A stretch of 64,000 bases of DNA from Clytia hemisphaerica (GCA_902728285.1 CACVBU010000948.1:1085662-1149661), one strand, 5' to 3'. Positions 23,326 to 36,654 are shown, numbered from the stretch's first letter. The notes: a model not told the origin generated them from the letters alone. Numbers and translations: made by a program.

Positions 23326-26300
23326 ATGTTTAGAAATACTTTCCAGTCAGGATTTCTCTCAATACTGTATAGTATTGGCAGTAAACCGCTGCAAATTTGG
23401 GATAAAACAGTAAGTATTTTTTATAATTTTGAAAACATTCTTTTGTAGCCTGGATATTTATTCCTATTTCTAAAAAAAGGGTGATAGACTTACATGGGGT
23501 ACCCTGATAACAGCTGGTAATAATTTTCTTACACCCTTGGTAAACCTCTGAAGGTGCTTGAAAATGCACCAGAAATTCAAAAACTAAATTTTCCTGGCCC
23601 TAATTTTTAAAACACACAATCGCGCAAATATCAGTTCGGCAAATTGCATAGATCCGCAACGTTGCGGTTTTTTGCAGCGTTTCCCCAGGGTTGCGCTGCT
23701 ATTTTACGCAACACTTCCAATTGAAGCTTGTGATTTTAAAAATTATGAGCGCCTACCAATTTTCTTCTAAACACATGCAAAATCAGGCTTTCTTGAACAA
23801 AGTAGCGCTTTTTTGAACAAAGTAGCCTTACTGCCAAGAATGATCGCTAGGTAGGAGATTAAAATGCTAGGGTGAAAAGTTTCCTTTTGAGTTGTTCTTC
23901 AAAATGCACATTATTTTGGGACCCCGGTCCAGGCGCCCTGCGATGCTGGTTTTGGTCCATAGGCTAGGGCTGCGAAATTATGCAGCGGTAAAGCTGCGGA
24001 ATTTCGCAACGTTGCGGAATATCACAACGCTAAAGATGCAGAATTTCGCAGCGTTGCGGATCTATGCAATTTGCCGAACTGATATGAGAGGAGACTCTCG
24101 AGAAAAAATTCAGCCAAATCTCCCGCATTTTCAGGATTTTCTCCTGCACCCTCCCGCATTTCCAAAAAATTTTTCGATTTCCAGAAAAAAATTCTGATTT
24201 TGAAAAAACAGAAAAAAATTTTCCATCTTTTTGGAAAAAAATTTTCCCGATATTACAATTTTTGGAAGAAAATCTCCTAATTAGGATTTCTGAAAACCAG
24301 AAGAAACATAATATTTCAGATTTTCGCTTCAAAATGAACATCTCAAGTTGGCAGGTCTGTTTTTAACGAAATTAAAATTCAAAAAAACTTTGAAAAATTA
24401 CCTAAATTTGAGTCAACCTCAAAAACTAATTAAAGAGTACACAATCTGTGCACAGCTGGATAGGCTATTTCCCAGAAATTTTGCTGCAGCCATACACTGG
24501 CCAATTTACACTTGCAGAATTTTAATTTTAGTGTGTACAGTAATCAAGGCCTAACAAATCAAAGAACTATCTCTGAAATTAGTTAACAAATTTTGGTTGG
24601 TTGATTAGCAATCAATCCTTTTATAGACCTTTTCTCAGTCAGTTAGTCACACTAGGAAATCAAGCAAAAAAAAAACAACATCAGTCATCTACAGGATGTA
24701 TTTGCAGCAATAATGATGATAGTTACCTGAATCAAGTTCAAGTGTTCAAGTTCCCAAGACAGATAAAATTAAAACTTGCAAACGTACAGCCAGCCAGAAT
24801 ATCAACCAACCAAACTTTGTCATTCAATTCTCGAGATAGCGCTTCAATTTTTAAGGCCTTGTTTATACGCTAAAGTAAAAGTAATTCCGCACATGTAAAT
24901 GGGCCTGTGTTTGAGGTCCGGCAAAATTTTCAGGAAATAGCCTATCCGGCCGTGCGCAGATCTAGGTGGGTTCCGTCTCCTCCGTAGATTTTTTCCTTGG
25001 AAAGTTGATCTTCAAATTAGTTTTCAAGGTTGGCTTGGCACAAATTTTTTAATCTATGGCTCAGAAACTTTAGGCAATTTCTCATAGTTTTTGAAAATGT
25101 TAATTTCATTAAAAGCGCCGGGTTATTTTGCCAATTTGTGTGCACATTCGCAATCAAAAAATGATTACCTCTATCTTGTTTTTCCAAAAGTCAGATGAGC
25201 TACAAGATGACCTGATTTTTAAATAAAAAGAATGTATGTGATTTCAGGGTCAAACGGATTGCCAAAACTATAATTGAAAAAGTATGATAATCATTATGAA
25301 AACAGGATAGTTTCGCTGCAACTTTAGGTCATTTTCAATCCAATTGTTTGCAATACAAAAAATAGTGCTAATAATCTTTCTTGTTATCTAAACCATCAAA
25401 AACTCTTGAAAGGTTTGGTTTTATTTGTCTTGAAGATTTTTGAAAATCAATGATATACTGTGAAAGTAGTTTGGGTATAAACTTATTTCTTTTTTTATTA
25501 TTTTTGTTGGCGAAAACTTTTAGAAATCATTGTGCATCAATCGCTGTGCTCGCTATAATATAGCAAATTGAACCTGATTGGTCGAAAAAAACTGTGAAAT
25601 ATTTGTAATAATTATCAGAGCCGCGAACTCGCTCACTAAACAATTATGCGCAATTATTTCATTTAGTCGCGGCTTTTTTATCTTAGAAAGAGTTACCACG
25701 GTAAAACATATCAAAATCAAAACGTTCAAATCAAATCCTTCCTTCAATAAGTAGACCTTTCTCAAAGCTAATCACGATTGCCTGTTGCTTTGAAATAAAG
25801 AAGTGCAACCTTGTAACAATTAAGTAAACGTTCACCATCTCCCTCGCATACGCTATCATTAATATTTCGCAAAATCATGTTGATTGAAAACAAAGTCCCC
25901 TTTCAAGCTCTTTTCATTGATCCTTACAAACTTTTCAGCTCGCGATTGAGAGAGTGATATATATTTTTTTACTTCTGTTTTTTAGTTGATATAAAAGGTC
26001 TGCCAAACGCTTCACCGGAGAGCCTTTAAATTGTGAGCTTCCCTATAAACTTTAAAAATGATAAAAAGAGAACGGAGAGTGTATTCTCCTCTCGCTGAGC
26101 TAATGGTTTGTTTGCTCTTTCCATTGTTGGCCAATTACCTTACGAATGGTTTATATAAATCTAATAGCGAGAGATTGATCTCTTTCGTGTTCTTGCTTTC
26201 TCGTTCTCTTCAAAAACATGTAAAAAACCTAACAAATCGACACTCACACTGCTACTCTGGATTCTAAGACATTCAACGTTCTATAAAATGCAAATAAAAA

Positions 26301-29300
26301 TAAAAACATAACAGTAAAGATTGCAGCCAAAGCAGCGATATAAACTTTCAGATTAAAAACATTGCTGCAGGGCTGTATTTTTAGGAAGAAAATAGCTCTA
26401 AAACCCTTGAAATTGAGCTTTTTTTATCGCGGTTTTTTGTTGAACCGCAATCTTTGTTTATGCAAAAGGCACCATTTTTAAAGGGGCGTTTTACGAATAA
26501 TTATTACGGTTAATAAACAATAGTTTCTGATTCGCCAATTCATTTTCTTGCAATTTTTGACTAAGTCTGGGATGTTCTAAACGTTTTCGCCAACAAAAAT
26601 CATAAAAAAAGATATAAGTTTATACCTAAACTACTATGAAAGCACTGTACAAGTTAAAAAATAAAAAATAATAAATAGATGAAAAAAGTTATCAAACTGT
26701 CAGAATCATTCAACTTTGAGAGAGAATAAATTTGTAAACATTAGATTATTTTTATTGGCAATCCTTTGGAGGTCTTGTAGTTTAGAATGTGCATTGTTGG
26801 GACCTCAAAGAAAGTCAGGCTGTGAATCAGAAACATTAAGTGTCAAAAAGGCTGTGAAACAGTCTACCATCTGGTTATCAAGGCTAGGAACTTTTATACT
26901 AAGATATATGAGAAGTATACTGAAAAATACACTCATTGCTTAGCCGCCCCGGGAAAGTGGCTTTAAAAGATCCACCTTAGATGAGACTAAGGGAAATGGG
27001 CAATAAATGCCTTAAAATCTTATTTTTTTTATTTCAGGTTCGGAATGGTCATATTAAAAGGATAACAGACAGTGATATTCAATCCCTTATATTAGAAATA
27101 AATGGAACAAATGTCAGGTATGAACCACTTTTTCTACTACAATTTTATACTAGGAGCAGCCAAACATGGGCACTTATTTTTGCTGGTTAGGCCTTCTGAT
27201 TCTTCTGATCTAATCTTGACATTTCAGGCAAAAAATTTATTTTTGTGCTTAAATTTTTTATTTTGATGTGTTCAATTCATATAACAATCAAGTGGTTTAT
27301 ACATGCTTTTTTGTAAGAATGATGTTTTTCATTTCGTGATGGTTATTCTTAAATTTTTTGGGAAATAAAATATAAAATATTTTTAATATAAAATATTCTT
27401 GAGGTTAGTATTCAATCTAGCCTAATTCTTGCATGTAAACGTACCTCAAGCAAAGATTTGTAATTTTTGTGAAATTTTTCAACATTGCTGGGAAATAATT
27501 GGCAATTTACTGGTATAATTGCATTCTTAGGTCTAGTTACCAAATTCTATGATGGTGTTATTCATAGCATATTTTAAATTTTTTCATGAAAAATTTCATC
27601 ATGTGTATTCTTATAAAGTATATTGTTTTAAAAAAAGGGTATATTTTCATGGGCCCCGGCGAGCCATTTTGAGTGAGGGGGCCAAAATTTTGGAAAAAAA
27701 TGTCGCCCACCATGGTTGGGCGACGAAGAAAATTTTTCACTTTTTACACCCTCAAAACACCTTAAAACGATTTCTAATTGGGGAGAATAATAGTTTTTGT
27801 AGTTTGATTTGGTCTCAGACCAGCTTAAAATAGTAACTCTTAAAAACATATGACATGGTCTACCAAAAAGTGGGGGGGCCATGGACCGCCCGGCCCCCAT
27901 GATTTTGTTGCCAGTAACATCTTCAATGATATTTTTATCTTCTTTTTTTTGGTTCCAAAAAAAAAGAGTTTTCACTGTTTTTAATATTGATTTTTGTTAT
28001 CCCTTTTAGTACTACATATATAACGTGTCCGGCAGATGCTTCAAAAACACTTGGCATCAAACTACCATTTCTAGTAATGATAATCAAAAATATGAAAAAA
28101 TATTTCACATTTGAAGTACAGGTATGTCCCAGACACAGCAGGAAAAAGGAGGAATAGTATCACTGAAAAATAACTCTGTTATTCTGGTCTGCAATTTGAA
28201 TAATTTGAGTTCAACATGTAAAAATGTTGTTAATTAACAGGAAAGTAGTTTTGGGAAATGCATGCAGATGCATGTCTCCTTCAGTGATACGAGTTACCTT
28301 TTTTACTGTTACTTTTCATTATCAGATTTTGGTCTCACTCTTAAGAATTAGTTGATCAGTGTTATTCTGCCATTTGAATAATCTGTAACAAAATCTATTA
28401 GAGGGGTAACGTCACTTTACTGTAGCACTGGACAGATTAATGAGGTTTTAAGTATGGGCTTGAATTAAATTATGTTTGTCATCTTGACATCAGAAAGTTG
28501 TATCTTACTATGCTAAAAGAATTTCATATTTTGTGTTTGTCACGGGAGATGGTAGCAAAGCTGCTATTTCGAATGGTATGTCAGGGGGTTGATTCGAGTA
28601 CGAAAGAGAGATTTTGTGTAGTTTTAAGACTAAATTGTTTTTACGTAACAGGTACTAGATGATAAAAAGGTACGAAGAAGATTCAGAGCATCGAACTACC
28701 AATCAACGACACGAGTAAAACCTTTCATCTGTACCATGCCAATGAAATTAGATGACGGTTGGAATCAAATTCAGGTAAAGTAAAAATTAATGAAACATTT
28801 AGACTCATTCTTCTCTATGGTGTGTGGCGTGTTTTTAGTGTACAAAAAAGTCTTTAAGTGAGCTGGAGGTTACCGTTTGTTTACCCTTTGAAATGATGAA
28901 ATCTTACTGGTTAAATTTTCAAACACAATGAACATCTTCATAATATTGATTAGAATATTCTTCACGCACGCCCCTAACTCAAGAATGTCTCTTAGATAAA
29001 GAATGAGAATTATTAATTAATAAACTGAAAATCAAATATTATTGTTGTATATTTTGAAACTATTTTTAGTACGTATCTATGGCTGCACTCGGCCATTTTC
29101 ACAAAAACGTGAAAGATGACCTTGCTAAGATGTGTGATTCGCAATGAACTCCAAACAAAAACCCTCAGATTTGAATTCAAAGGCTGTAAAACCACTTGAT
29201 CAACACTTCTAATTTAATTACAAAGGGTTTGCTTGAGTATCATCATTATGGTCAATTTTATCTGCTTCGCCTTTTAGTTCAATTTATCAGACTTCACACG

Positions 29301-29930
29301 GCGTGCATACGGAACAAATTATATCGAAACCCTACGAGTACAGGTAAAATAATTTTCCTTATCTTCATCTATCAAATCCTGATTGCATTACCAAATTTTA
29401 CATTTCAGCATGTTATAGTCAGGTAGAGTACCTCAAAATACCATACTTTACTAGTTCTTTTATCCACCAAAACTGATTTATTTAGTTCATTCCGCTAATT
29501 TAGACCCTCGAATATGACTTTGAACAATGACATTCATATTCTTTGCCGTCATGGCTCCATCTGAAAACTTGATTTTTAACATTTTTATTCGTTTTTGCAT
29601 AGCTTTTGATCTAATTGACCAAATTTGATAAATAAGCCATCTTCAAAGTTTGAGTTTTTCTTCCTCTTTCCAATGAAAACACTTTAATTTACTATAAATG
29701 AATATAACTTTTCATTTTATAAAGAGGATAAACTTATTTCTGGTACACCCGGTAGAAAAGATGATGATTTGAAAAAAATATGTTGTCGTTTTTAGATTCA
29801 CGCCAACTGCAGGATACGACGTGTATACTTCTCCGACAGATTATACTCTGAAGACGAACTACCTGCGGAATTCAAATTATATCTACCCGTACAAAATAAT
29901 GCACAAGCTGTACAAAAAGCGGTGAGTTAA
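23326..29930 (+). CDS. CFAP20: Cilia- and flagella-associated protein 20 (Bug22)
   Basis: CFAP20 is a small, deeply conserved protein of the axoneme and centriole, an inner-junction component that supports tubulin modification and ciliary beating. Six exons join in phase: 23326-23409, 27038-27117, 28010-28121, 28652-28774, 29278-29343, 29796-29930. The product is 199 residues, against 193 in human, and consists of one CFA20 domain. Landmarks in order are [64 protein letters not shown], the [17 protein letters not shown] stretch, [20 protein letters not shown] and [13 protein letters not shown]. All introns are GT-AG. The last codons before the stop (GCG GTG AGT TAA) contain a good donor site, so a further 3' exon cannot be excluded. 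Intron 1 (3.6 kb) holds three TIR elements and intron 2 one. AATAAAATAAA at 30297-30307 may end the transcript. Jellyfish cells are widely ciliated, so broad expression is expected. Confidence 0.95.
23628..24085. mobile_element. 458-bp MITE with ATATCAGTTCGGC ends
   Basis: About 34 bp starting ATATCAGTTCGGCAAATTGC at the left recur inverted at the right end. Just inside each arm are CGCAACGTTGCG-like palindromes and several more CGCAACG/CGTTGCG words, giving an unusually CpG-rich element. It lies in CFAP20 intron 1 and encodes nothing. Confidence 0.8.
24446..24959. mobile_element. 514-bp TIR element in CFAP20 intron 1
   Basis: The left end CTGTGCACAGCTGGATAGG...AAATTTTGC is matched by the inverted right end GCAAAATTTT...CCTATCCGGCCGTGCGCAG with a few mismatches over about 40 bp. 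No gene inside. Confidence 0.65.
25456..26649. mobile_element. 1.2-kb TIR element in CFAP20 intron 1
   Basis: About 75 bp at the left (25456-25530, including GGTATAAACTTAT and TTTTTGTTGGCGAAAAC) recur inverted at 26575-26649 with few differences. The interior is AT-rich; open frames of 69-75 codons show no transposase features. Probably non-autonomous. Confidence 0.7.
27650..27903. mobile_element. 254-bp MITE with CATGGGGGCCGGGCG-like ends
   Basis: CATGGGCCCCGGCG at the left pairs with CGCCCGGCCCCCATG at the right. An internal hairpin reads TCGCCCACCATGGTTGGGCGA at about 27703-27723. It lies in CFAP20 intron 2. Confidence 0.55.
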
Positions 29931-30706
29931 ATTCCATTCGTTTTAAGTGTGCACCTTTTTTTACTACCATGTGGAAACCAGTCTCGAGGGAATTACGCCT
30001 AATTACACTGACATGGTTTCTACACGGTAAGAAAAGTCAAAGAAAAGCGAACGAACTTTGGTTTAAAGGTTAGAATGTACCTTTTCCAAATACGTCAAAA
30101 TGTATTGTTATGTTAACCTATTTCCAACAATTTTAATGTCAAGATTGCTCAATATTATTGGTGGCTGTCACAAACTTATGGGAAGTGCTTTAATATATAC
30201 CATTTCTGGATTAAATTTAGCTTGGATTAATCTGGATCAATTATCGCCATTTCCCAGAAATTTTAGAGTCCTCTCGAGATACTTATATACGAAGTAAATA
30301 AAATAAATTATGTGAACTATGGAACTATTAGATTAATTGATTCTTAATGAATCGCAAAAGTCTACGCGAAAACTGTCAACTAATACTCTCTTTGCATTTT
30401 ATTTAGATGTGAACGGAATGGATTTTGGAATGGTCCGACACACTGTATAATATTATTTTGTTTATTTTTAAGAGCTTATTACATCATAACAATAATATCC
30501 TGCCTATATATCCAAATTCTTTGATTTTTTTACACATTTTCTCAATTTACAATGAAACCGACACGTAATGGTTTAATTTTGAGTTCGAAACGTTTTGAGA
30601 TCGAATCTTTAAAAACAAAATTTTAAAGATGACAGTGTCTATCTATTCTGTTAATCTCAGGTTTTCGTTTTTGATTTTGCTTACTAAAAAAGAGACCAAG
30701 GTATAA

Positions 30707-30858
30707 TTCATGATATGCACCATTGCAATGTCTTCTACGGACCCAAAAGCTGATTGGTTAAAAGTGACGTATTGACTGATTTTACGTCATTTACAACCAA
30801 TCAGCTATTGGGTCCGTGAAGTAATGCGAGAAGACATCGCAATGGTGCATATCATGAA
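30707..30858. mobile_element. Fold-back MITE, copy D
   Basis: Same family as copies A to C: TTCATGATATGCACCATTGC at the left, its complement at the right, and an inner inverted pair with AGCTGATTGGTT around GACGTATTGACTGATTTTACGTC. The 152-bp copy has a small insertion in the right arm. Confidence 0.8.
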
Positions 30859-31289
30859 TAGGAGAAATCATGGAGAATTTTAAAATTCATCAAGGCAAAT
30901 CTTACTCGTATTGTAGTTTTTTTGCTGTGTAACGTCCTATCTACTCCCAAATACCTAGTTTAGACTAAATCTTTTATTGACCCTAAACAAGTCCAGATCG
31001 TGTTTTGATTGGGCAATTTTTAGTAAAAAAGGGTATTGATATTAATTAACAACTTATTTTTCATTATTGTACATAATTGATATGATGAAAGAAACGATAT
31101 TATGATAATTTAATTAATCAAAAAAAGTGATTGTTTTCATTGTTTTCTTTTAATTTTTTGATTTTTAGGGCCTGGGACGAGTTGATCTTTTACATCAAGA
31201 ATCTTCTGCTAAAATTTGCTCCAAAAAGGCCTTAATCTACGGTTTAAAGTTTTGATGACGTCAGCAAAAATCATAGATTTTAAACCTAA

Positions 31290-31510
31290 ATATCTTGAAA
31301 TCTACAATGTCGGTCAAAATATATTGAGAATTTTGGTTGATTCCTCGTTTTTAGCATTTTAAAGTTCGGGCGAGAAAGTCGCTTTTGGGCTATTTGTTAA
31401 ATTTAATCGATATTTCAATTTGAGTGGGGTTTATAGACTTCCAGGCTATATTCTGAGCCCTATTGGACCATTTTCGAACTTTTGGATCATCAACCTTAAG
31501 TCTCATGTTA
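31290..31510. repeat. Dispersed repeat, inverted partner at 36655-36850
   Basis: Reading this stretch on the opposite strand gives text close to 36655-36850, including GACTTTCTCGCC.GAACTTTAAA, ATATAGCCTGGAAGTCT and AATAGTCCAATA. The partner lies inside the long-armed TIR element, so one copy may have moved with it. Confidence 0.55.
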
Positions 31511-34488
31511 AAACTCTTTCCTCTTAGAGCGCTTCCAAATAGTTTGTGACTGTAAGATTTCGTGAGAATTTCCCTTCTTTCTCGTACCCAGAGCCACTTG
31601 CATCACTACTTAATTTTACCATGAAGGTAATAAAGATATAGATGGAGAGTAAACGTCTCGGTAATGATCTAAATGGTAGTTGAAATCTTTTATAAATCTA
31701 TTCAAATCGGCTTTTCTTTGATGTACCATCATTGGAAGCAAAAAACATCAATTTATAACTTTATAAGAACAGAAAGAGGCTGGTTCGTTTATTTTGAAAA
31801 CTTAATTTTGCGAGAAATCTTAGTTAAAATGCGATTCGAAATAGTTTCAACTGATTTAAGGATAAAACAATATATTAATTTCATAAGGATATATTTTTGG
31901 GCTGGCATTTTGTAAACATTGAGAGTCGCATCACATTATCATTGAAAGTTTCTTATCTTAAAATTTTCACGTCTAAGTGAGCAGCGGTTTTCATACTCTG
32001 ACAAAATGATCGATACAAGGTTCCTAATCGTAACACGTAATTCTTTTTTAAATATATCGATGGCTTTATGGGCAGCTTCCTTTAGAAGTTTAGAGTATTG
32101 TGCTTATTATGTACTTTTCACGATCTTTCAGATATAAGAGTGTCGAAATTTATCTTTTTAAAATTTTTAAATTTTTTTGTTTGTACTGAAAATTGATGCC
32201 ATCATTCATAAAATGCCCCCAAAATAATTCTAACGGACTAAATTTGAAAGTCAAGTTGAACAAGTTCAGTTCGCGCGCCCAACAGTTCTGCTTTGTCTTT
32301 AAATTTGCGAAATTAAATTTCACGAAAAAAAGGTGTAAATAAGCTAAATGTTGACGGAGGCTTAACACTTACACTGTTTCGAAAACATACTAAACTTTAG
32401 AAAAGACGCTCTATACCAATTATCCGCTTAATAGAGGTCCGCCTTTTGGAGACTTTTTTTATAAGGATTTGACTGGGAAACGGCCGGGGGGAAATATTTT
32501 GTCCGCTAATCAGAGGTGTCCGCCTTTTAGAGTGTCCGCAATTTGGAAGGTTCTACTGTTCGTGTGTTTAAAATATTCAGATTCTGACGATCAGCCACGC
32601 GCGGGCTGCGTGAATTAGGTTGTCACCTTGAAAAAAAATGGTAAAAGTTAACAGAAAAGACAGAAGAAAAGGTTTCAAAATCACCAAATAAAAGTAATTT
32701 CAAAAATAAATTTCGACTTTTCTACCTGAAATAATATGAATGGCAGATAAGAAATACGCGGTTGTTTTTTGAATCTCGTCAATACCGGATCTGAATTGGC
32801 CTCATATTTCCTGATGACGTCATCAACATTTCAGTAAGATATAAGGCTTTAAAAGATTGGCCTTATAATGTACTAACTAACTGGAAATGATATGGTTTAT
32901 AGGGTTTTGATGGCGAGGTCAAGCAAACCTGAATATCTCATAATACGCTCGAAAATCTGCCTGGCTTTGTATAATGCTTATAAGGCTTATGCTTACAAAA
33001 GTAATTCAACACTAACAGTGTGACAACTTCAAACTGAAGAGGTATCATTGAGAAAATAATTCCACCACTCTATTTGGACCACTGACCTTTATATAAAAGG
33101 ACGGGATTTCCTTGGAAGAGCCCGCTAACCGTTTGGGTAAAAAAAAAACAAAGAAAACCATATAGTCCAGGCAATATGGGGCATGAGGTACCACCTTGAC
33201 GGCGAAAAAGGTTTGAAACTGTTTTTGGGTTCAAACACATCTAAATTTTGAGAATCGCGATGGTTTTCAGGCTAACCAGGGGGCAATAACTTTTCATAGG
33301 GGGTGTTTCGAGGGTACATGGCAATCGTTTTTGGAGCCGATTTGCCTGGGGTAGGGTACTGCATTTCAAGATATCTCATGAACTACATATCAAAACCTAT
33401 TAAAGCTTTGCAGGGTTTTAGATAAAGCATCAACGATTGTGTGTGAAAAATTTCAAGATGGTAGCACGAATAATGTGTATTTTACAGACCCGAATATCAA
33501 AATTTTGTGAAAAAATCTAATTAAAAAAAAAGATAAAACTTTTCAATTTCACACAGGGCCAAATTCTTCCATGAAATAGATGTTAATGCCTTCATTGCTC
33601 GTAGTCGGTATAGTTGTAGCATTGTGGAAAGTTTTATGGATTTTAGACGACTATTTATTTATTTACAGTCCATTTATTTTGAAAAATTCGGTCAAAACTG
33701 CCCCAAAATACAAGAAAAATTTTTGACGTTTTTCTTTATAGCTCAGCTAAAGGCCAAGTAAACCTCAATAAAATTTCACAGATGTTAGTTTTTAAGGCCA
33801 GGAACATTCAAGTGAAGTTTCGAGATGATGGGATAAAAAATGTGTATTTTACAGACCAGAATATTTCGAATTTTTCATAAAAATTAAGATCTCTCTTTAG
33901 GTTTGACACCTCGACGTTGTCTGAGACTCATATTTTCAATCAATTGAAGCATTTATATTGATAATATCTATAACTATATATACATTCTTAGTTTAGAAGT
34001 CTGACTTAACAGTTGTTAAGTGCCTTTGGTATTTTACAGACCACTTTTCTGGCTGCTTTTGATTTAAATAAAATTGACTCAATTTGAAATATCTCACTTG
34101 TCATCAAGTCATGTAAATCAAAGTTGAAATGCTTTTAAAATTTTCATAATGTGTGGAAAATGCGTTCCTAATCAATTTAAATCAGATGATGAGACGATTA
34201 GATGGAAAATGTAATTTACAGACCAGATATATAAAGCGTTGCACGAAACCCCGCTACGTTGACTTGTGGAAGCAGACAAACAAATATATCCCTTAGACAT
34301 TTTATTTATCTGATTGGTATTTTACAGACTAAGCCTTCCCTTTTTTGAGTATATCTATATAAAAGTAACTGAAAATGAATATATTTAAAGTATTATGCTG
34401 CACTATCAAACAAGACTGACACAGTTGACCTGTGTTTACATTGTAGTGGAAAAGTCTTAATAACGACTCAAACGTTAAAGGATTTATT

Positions 34489-34715
34489 TTTACACAAGTG
34501 TTCCCATTTCATGTCAGACACATATTTCATAACGGGACAGTGTCTGCCTATTGTTCTTTTATGCTGATATAAGCAAACAATGTTTTTCTATTCCTCTTTC
34601 TGACCAATCTAGCTCCACTAACGTGTCAATCCAATGGGAGAAAGCTTGTGAATTAAAATTGATGAGTAAGTAAACGATATCACTCTTATTTAAAAAGAAA
34701 ACCTTTAAGTTTAAT
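34489..34715. repeat. Dispersed repeat, partner at 3685-3905
   Basis: Second copy of the repeat described at 3685-3905, in the same orientation, lying just inside the left arm of the long-TIR element. Confidence 0.6.
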
Positions 34716-35539
34716 AATCTTGATAATTATTAAGCTTGCATTAGTACTAGTAGGACAGCCTAGATTAGTAGGATACATGCAACATTCAAGGTGGCGTATA
34801 GTACCTAATCTAAATTACAGATCAAAGCCATCGGTATCGGCACGTTAAGTCAAGCTTGACATTACTTTCTAGGCTTTAAAACCTTTTCCTAGTTCTAAAG
34901 TAATACAGTTTTTCGTCGATATCTTTAAGACTACACTGCTAATGAAGATTTTGCTGTATCAACTTAAAGAGAGTATGGTGGTATCCGTAACCCAGAAAGA
35001 TTAGTAAATTTTTTACTTGGGGCCTTATACTACATCAGATATAATTTTTTTTTTTTTTGCATTTATCGGTTATCTCCGAACAGACCCTGATTGATCCACT
35101 AAGTTGTACGAGAGATCACATTCGCAACATCACTTTAGATTAGAGGGTTGAAATGGCGATCTGATATGAGAGATTTATCTGGGAACTTGTCTAAAAAACC
35201 TTTTTTTGTGCTGGTTTTTAAAAGGTTTTCAATTTTTAGCATAAAAATCTGAAGAAGAAAGTAGCTCCAGTCTACGCTAGGTTATGCGGTTGATTCTCAC
35301 TCAGGTCTTTTTATTCGAATCAATTTAACCAGGACGGGATGGGATGTTGCTTACGCTAAACTGTGTAATCGCTACCTCCAACTTTTATACGACCACCTTA
35401 GACCTACATTGCTGAATCACATTTACTGATGACTACTATGCATCTGATCGCCGAACTCCTCGAGACAACGCTGAGATGTGCTTTTGTCTAAAACATTATC
35501 TTCCCAGGCGAGCGACGAGGAGAATTCGGTAGTAGCGGT

Positions 35540-35610
35540 CAAGGCGCTAACCTGTACTATGACTCACCCCTACACACCAAACCAACTGAGCTAACAACCA
35601 CTAAGCTAAC
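35540..35610 (-). other. Possible tRNA-like box A, SINE-type fragment
   Basis: On the - strand the text TTAGCTCAGTTGGTTTGG matches the box A region of tRNA genes. No convincing box B (GGTTCRAANCC) follows at the usual distance and no cloverleaf could be drawn. It may be the head of a decayed tRNA-derived SINE or coincidence. Confidence 0.15.
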
Positions 35611-35888
35611 CATAGCCACCAAGTCTTAAAATACCCCTTAAAAGCAAGAGATAGTCAATCCCATTGGATACTTTTCTTAACCTTATTCCCAAAGATTCAA
35701 TGGATCGTTGAGACAGGGATCTTTTAATGATCAAATCTAAAATGATATTCAATTTTGGTTCTTTAAAGAAAAATTGCAAAAATTATTTTTTTTTTTAGAT
35801 TTCTCAATTTTTGGCCTAAACTCACTCAAAAATGCTGAAAAACACCAAAAAATCACATTTTCAAAATTTTTTTTTTCACTTTGTTTAA

Positions 35889-36476
35889 CCCTTTAAGTGC
35901 CGATGTCGTATATATACGACATGGGCTATATAGGAGGGCGAAGCCCTCCTGTAATGCCCAGTTTGAGTTAGAAATCGTTATTTTTGGTCGAACTCGTAGG
36001 AATTAGATTGTCCTTTATGGTCAAGCAAAAAAAAATTCAAAAGTGAGTCTTTCCAGCGAAATTTTAAGCAAAAAAGTCAAAAAAATGCAAAAAATTGACA
36101 AAAATTCACTTTTTTGAGATTCTGACCGTTTTTTGACTATTTTTGGTCAACGAGTGATCCAAGAACCTCCAAATTTGGCCCTGTTTTACTTTATTCTGTC
36201 TTCTAGTGAATTGATTTGAAATTTTACCACTGGGCACCTTTTCATCAGTTCAGTCAGGTCCGCGCACCTACCCCCCCCCCTTGGCCGCCGCCCACCACGC
36301 CCTTCCTAAATCGGGCGGCGCCGAAGGCGCCCAAAAGAAAGAAGAGACTCTAAGCTATCCAACGAGCTATATACGAGCTTCTAATTCCTTCTAGATCAGG
36401 AGATATAAGCCCTTAAAGTTTGAACTAGCGATTTTTTAAAAAAAACTTAGAAAAAAGGACCCTGGCACTCAAAGGG
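35889..36476. mobile_element. piggyBac-type MITE with intact TTAA sites
   Basis: TTAA at 35885-35888 and 36477-36480 flank termini CCCTTTAAGTGCC and GGCACTCAAAGGG, the classic piggyBac arrangement. A 20-bp perfect palindrome, ATGTCGTATATATACGACAT, lies at 35903-35922 just inside the left end. The interior matches the 6944-7279 copy inverted. It is nested inside the 33163-38523 element, so it arrived later or moved with it. Confidence 0.85.
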
Positions 36477-36654
36477 TTAAAACCATTCAACTTGCATTGA
36501 AGACGATTGTCTCTTGTTTCCCTGTAAAAATAATAGCGAGTACCAACATTGATACAATCAATATTTGAGAAAAAAGGGAAATCTACCGGGAAGTTTTGAA
36601 AACCACAATCGATTTATAAGTGCTCTAAAGTACGTTCGTTGAGTTTTAACGCTA

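Larger units (their letters stand above)
29931..33162. other. Region downstream of CFAP20, repeats only
   Basis: No gene was recognised. It holds a possible polyadenylation signal (30297-30307), fold-back MITE D (30707-30858), a dispersed repeat (31290-31510), and at 32410-32560 text such as GTCCGC..TAGAGTGTCCGCAATTTGG that has the look of a MITE arm. Open frames of 65-80 codons (30100-30297, 31673-31915, - strand 32150-32368) have no family resemblance. Confidence 0.5.

Noticed and set aside
35540..35610. Calling a tRNA gene on the - strand
   Set aside because: Box A text is present but no box B or cloverleaf could be found.
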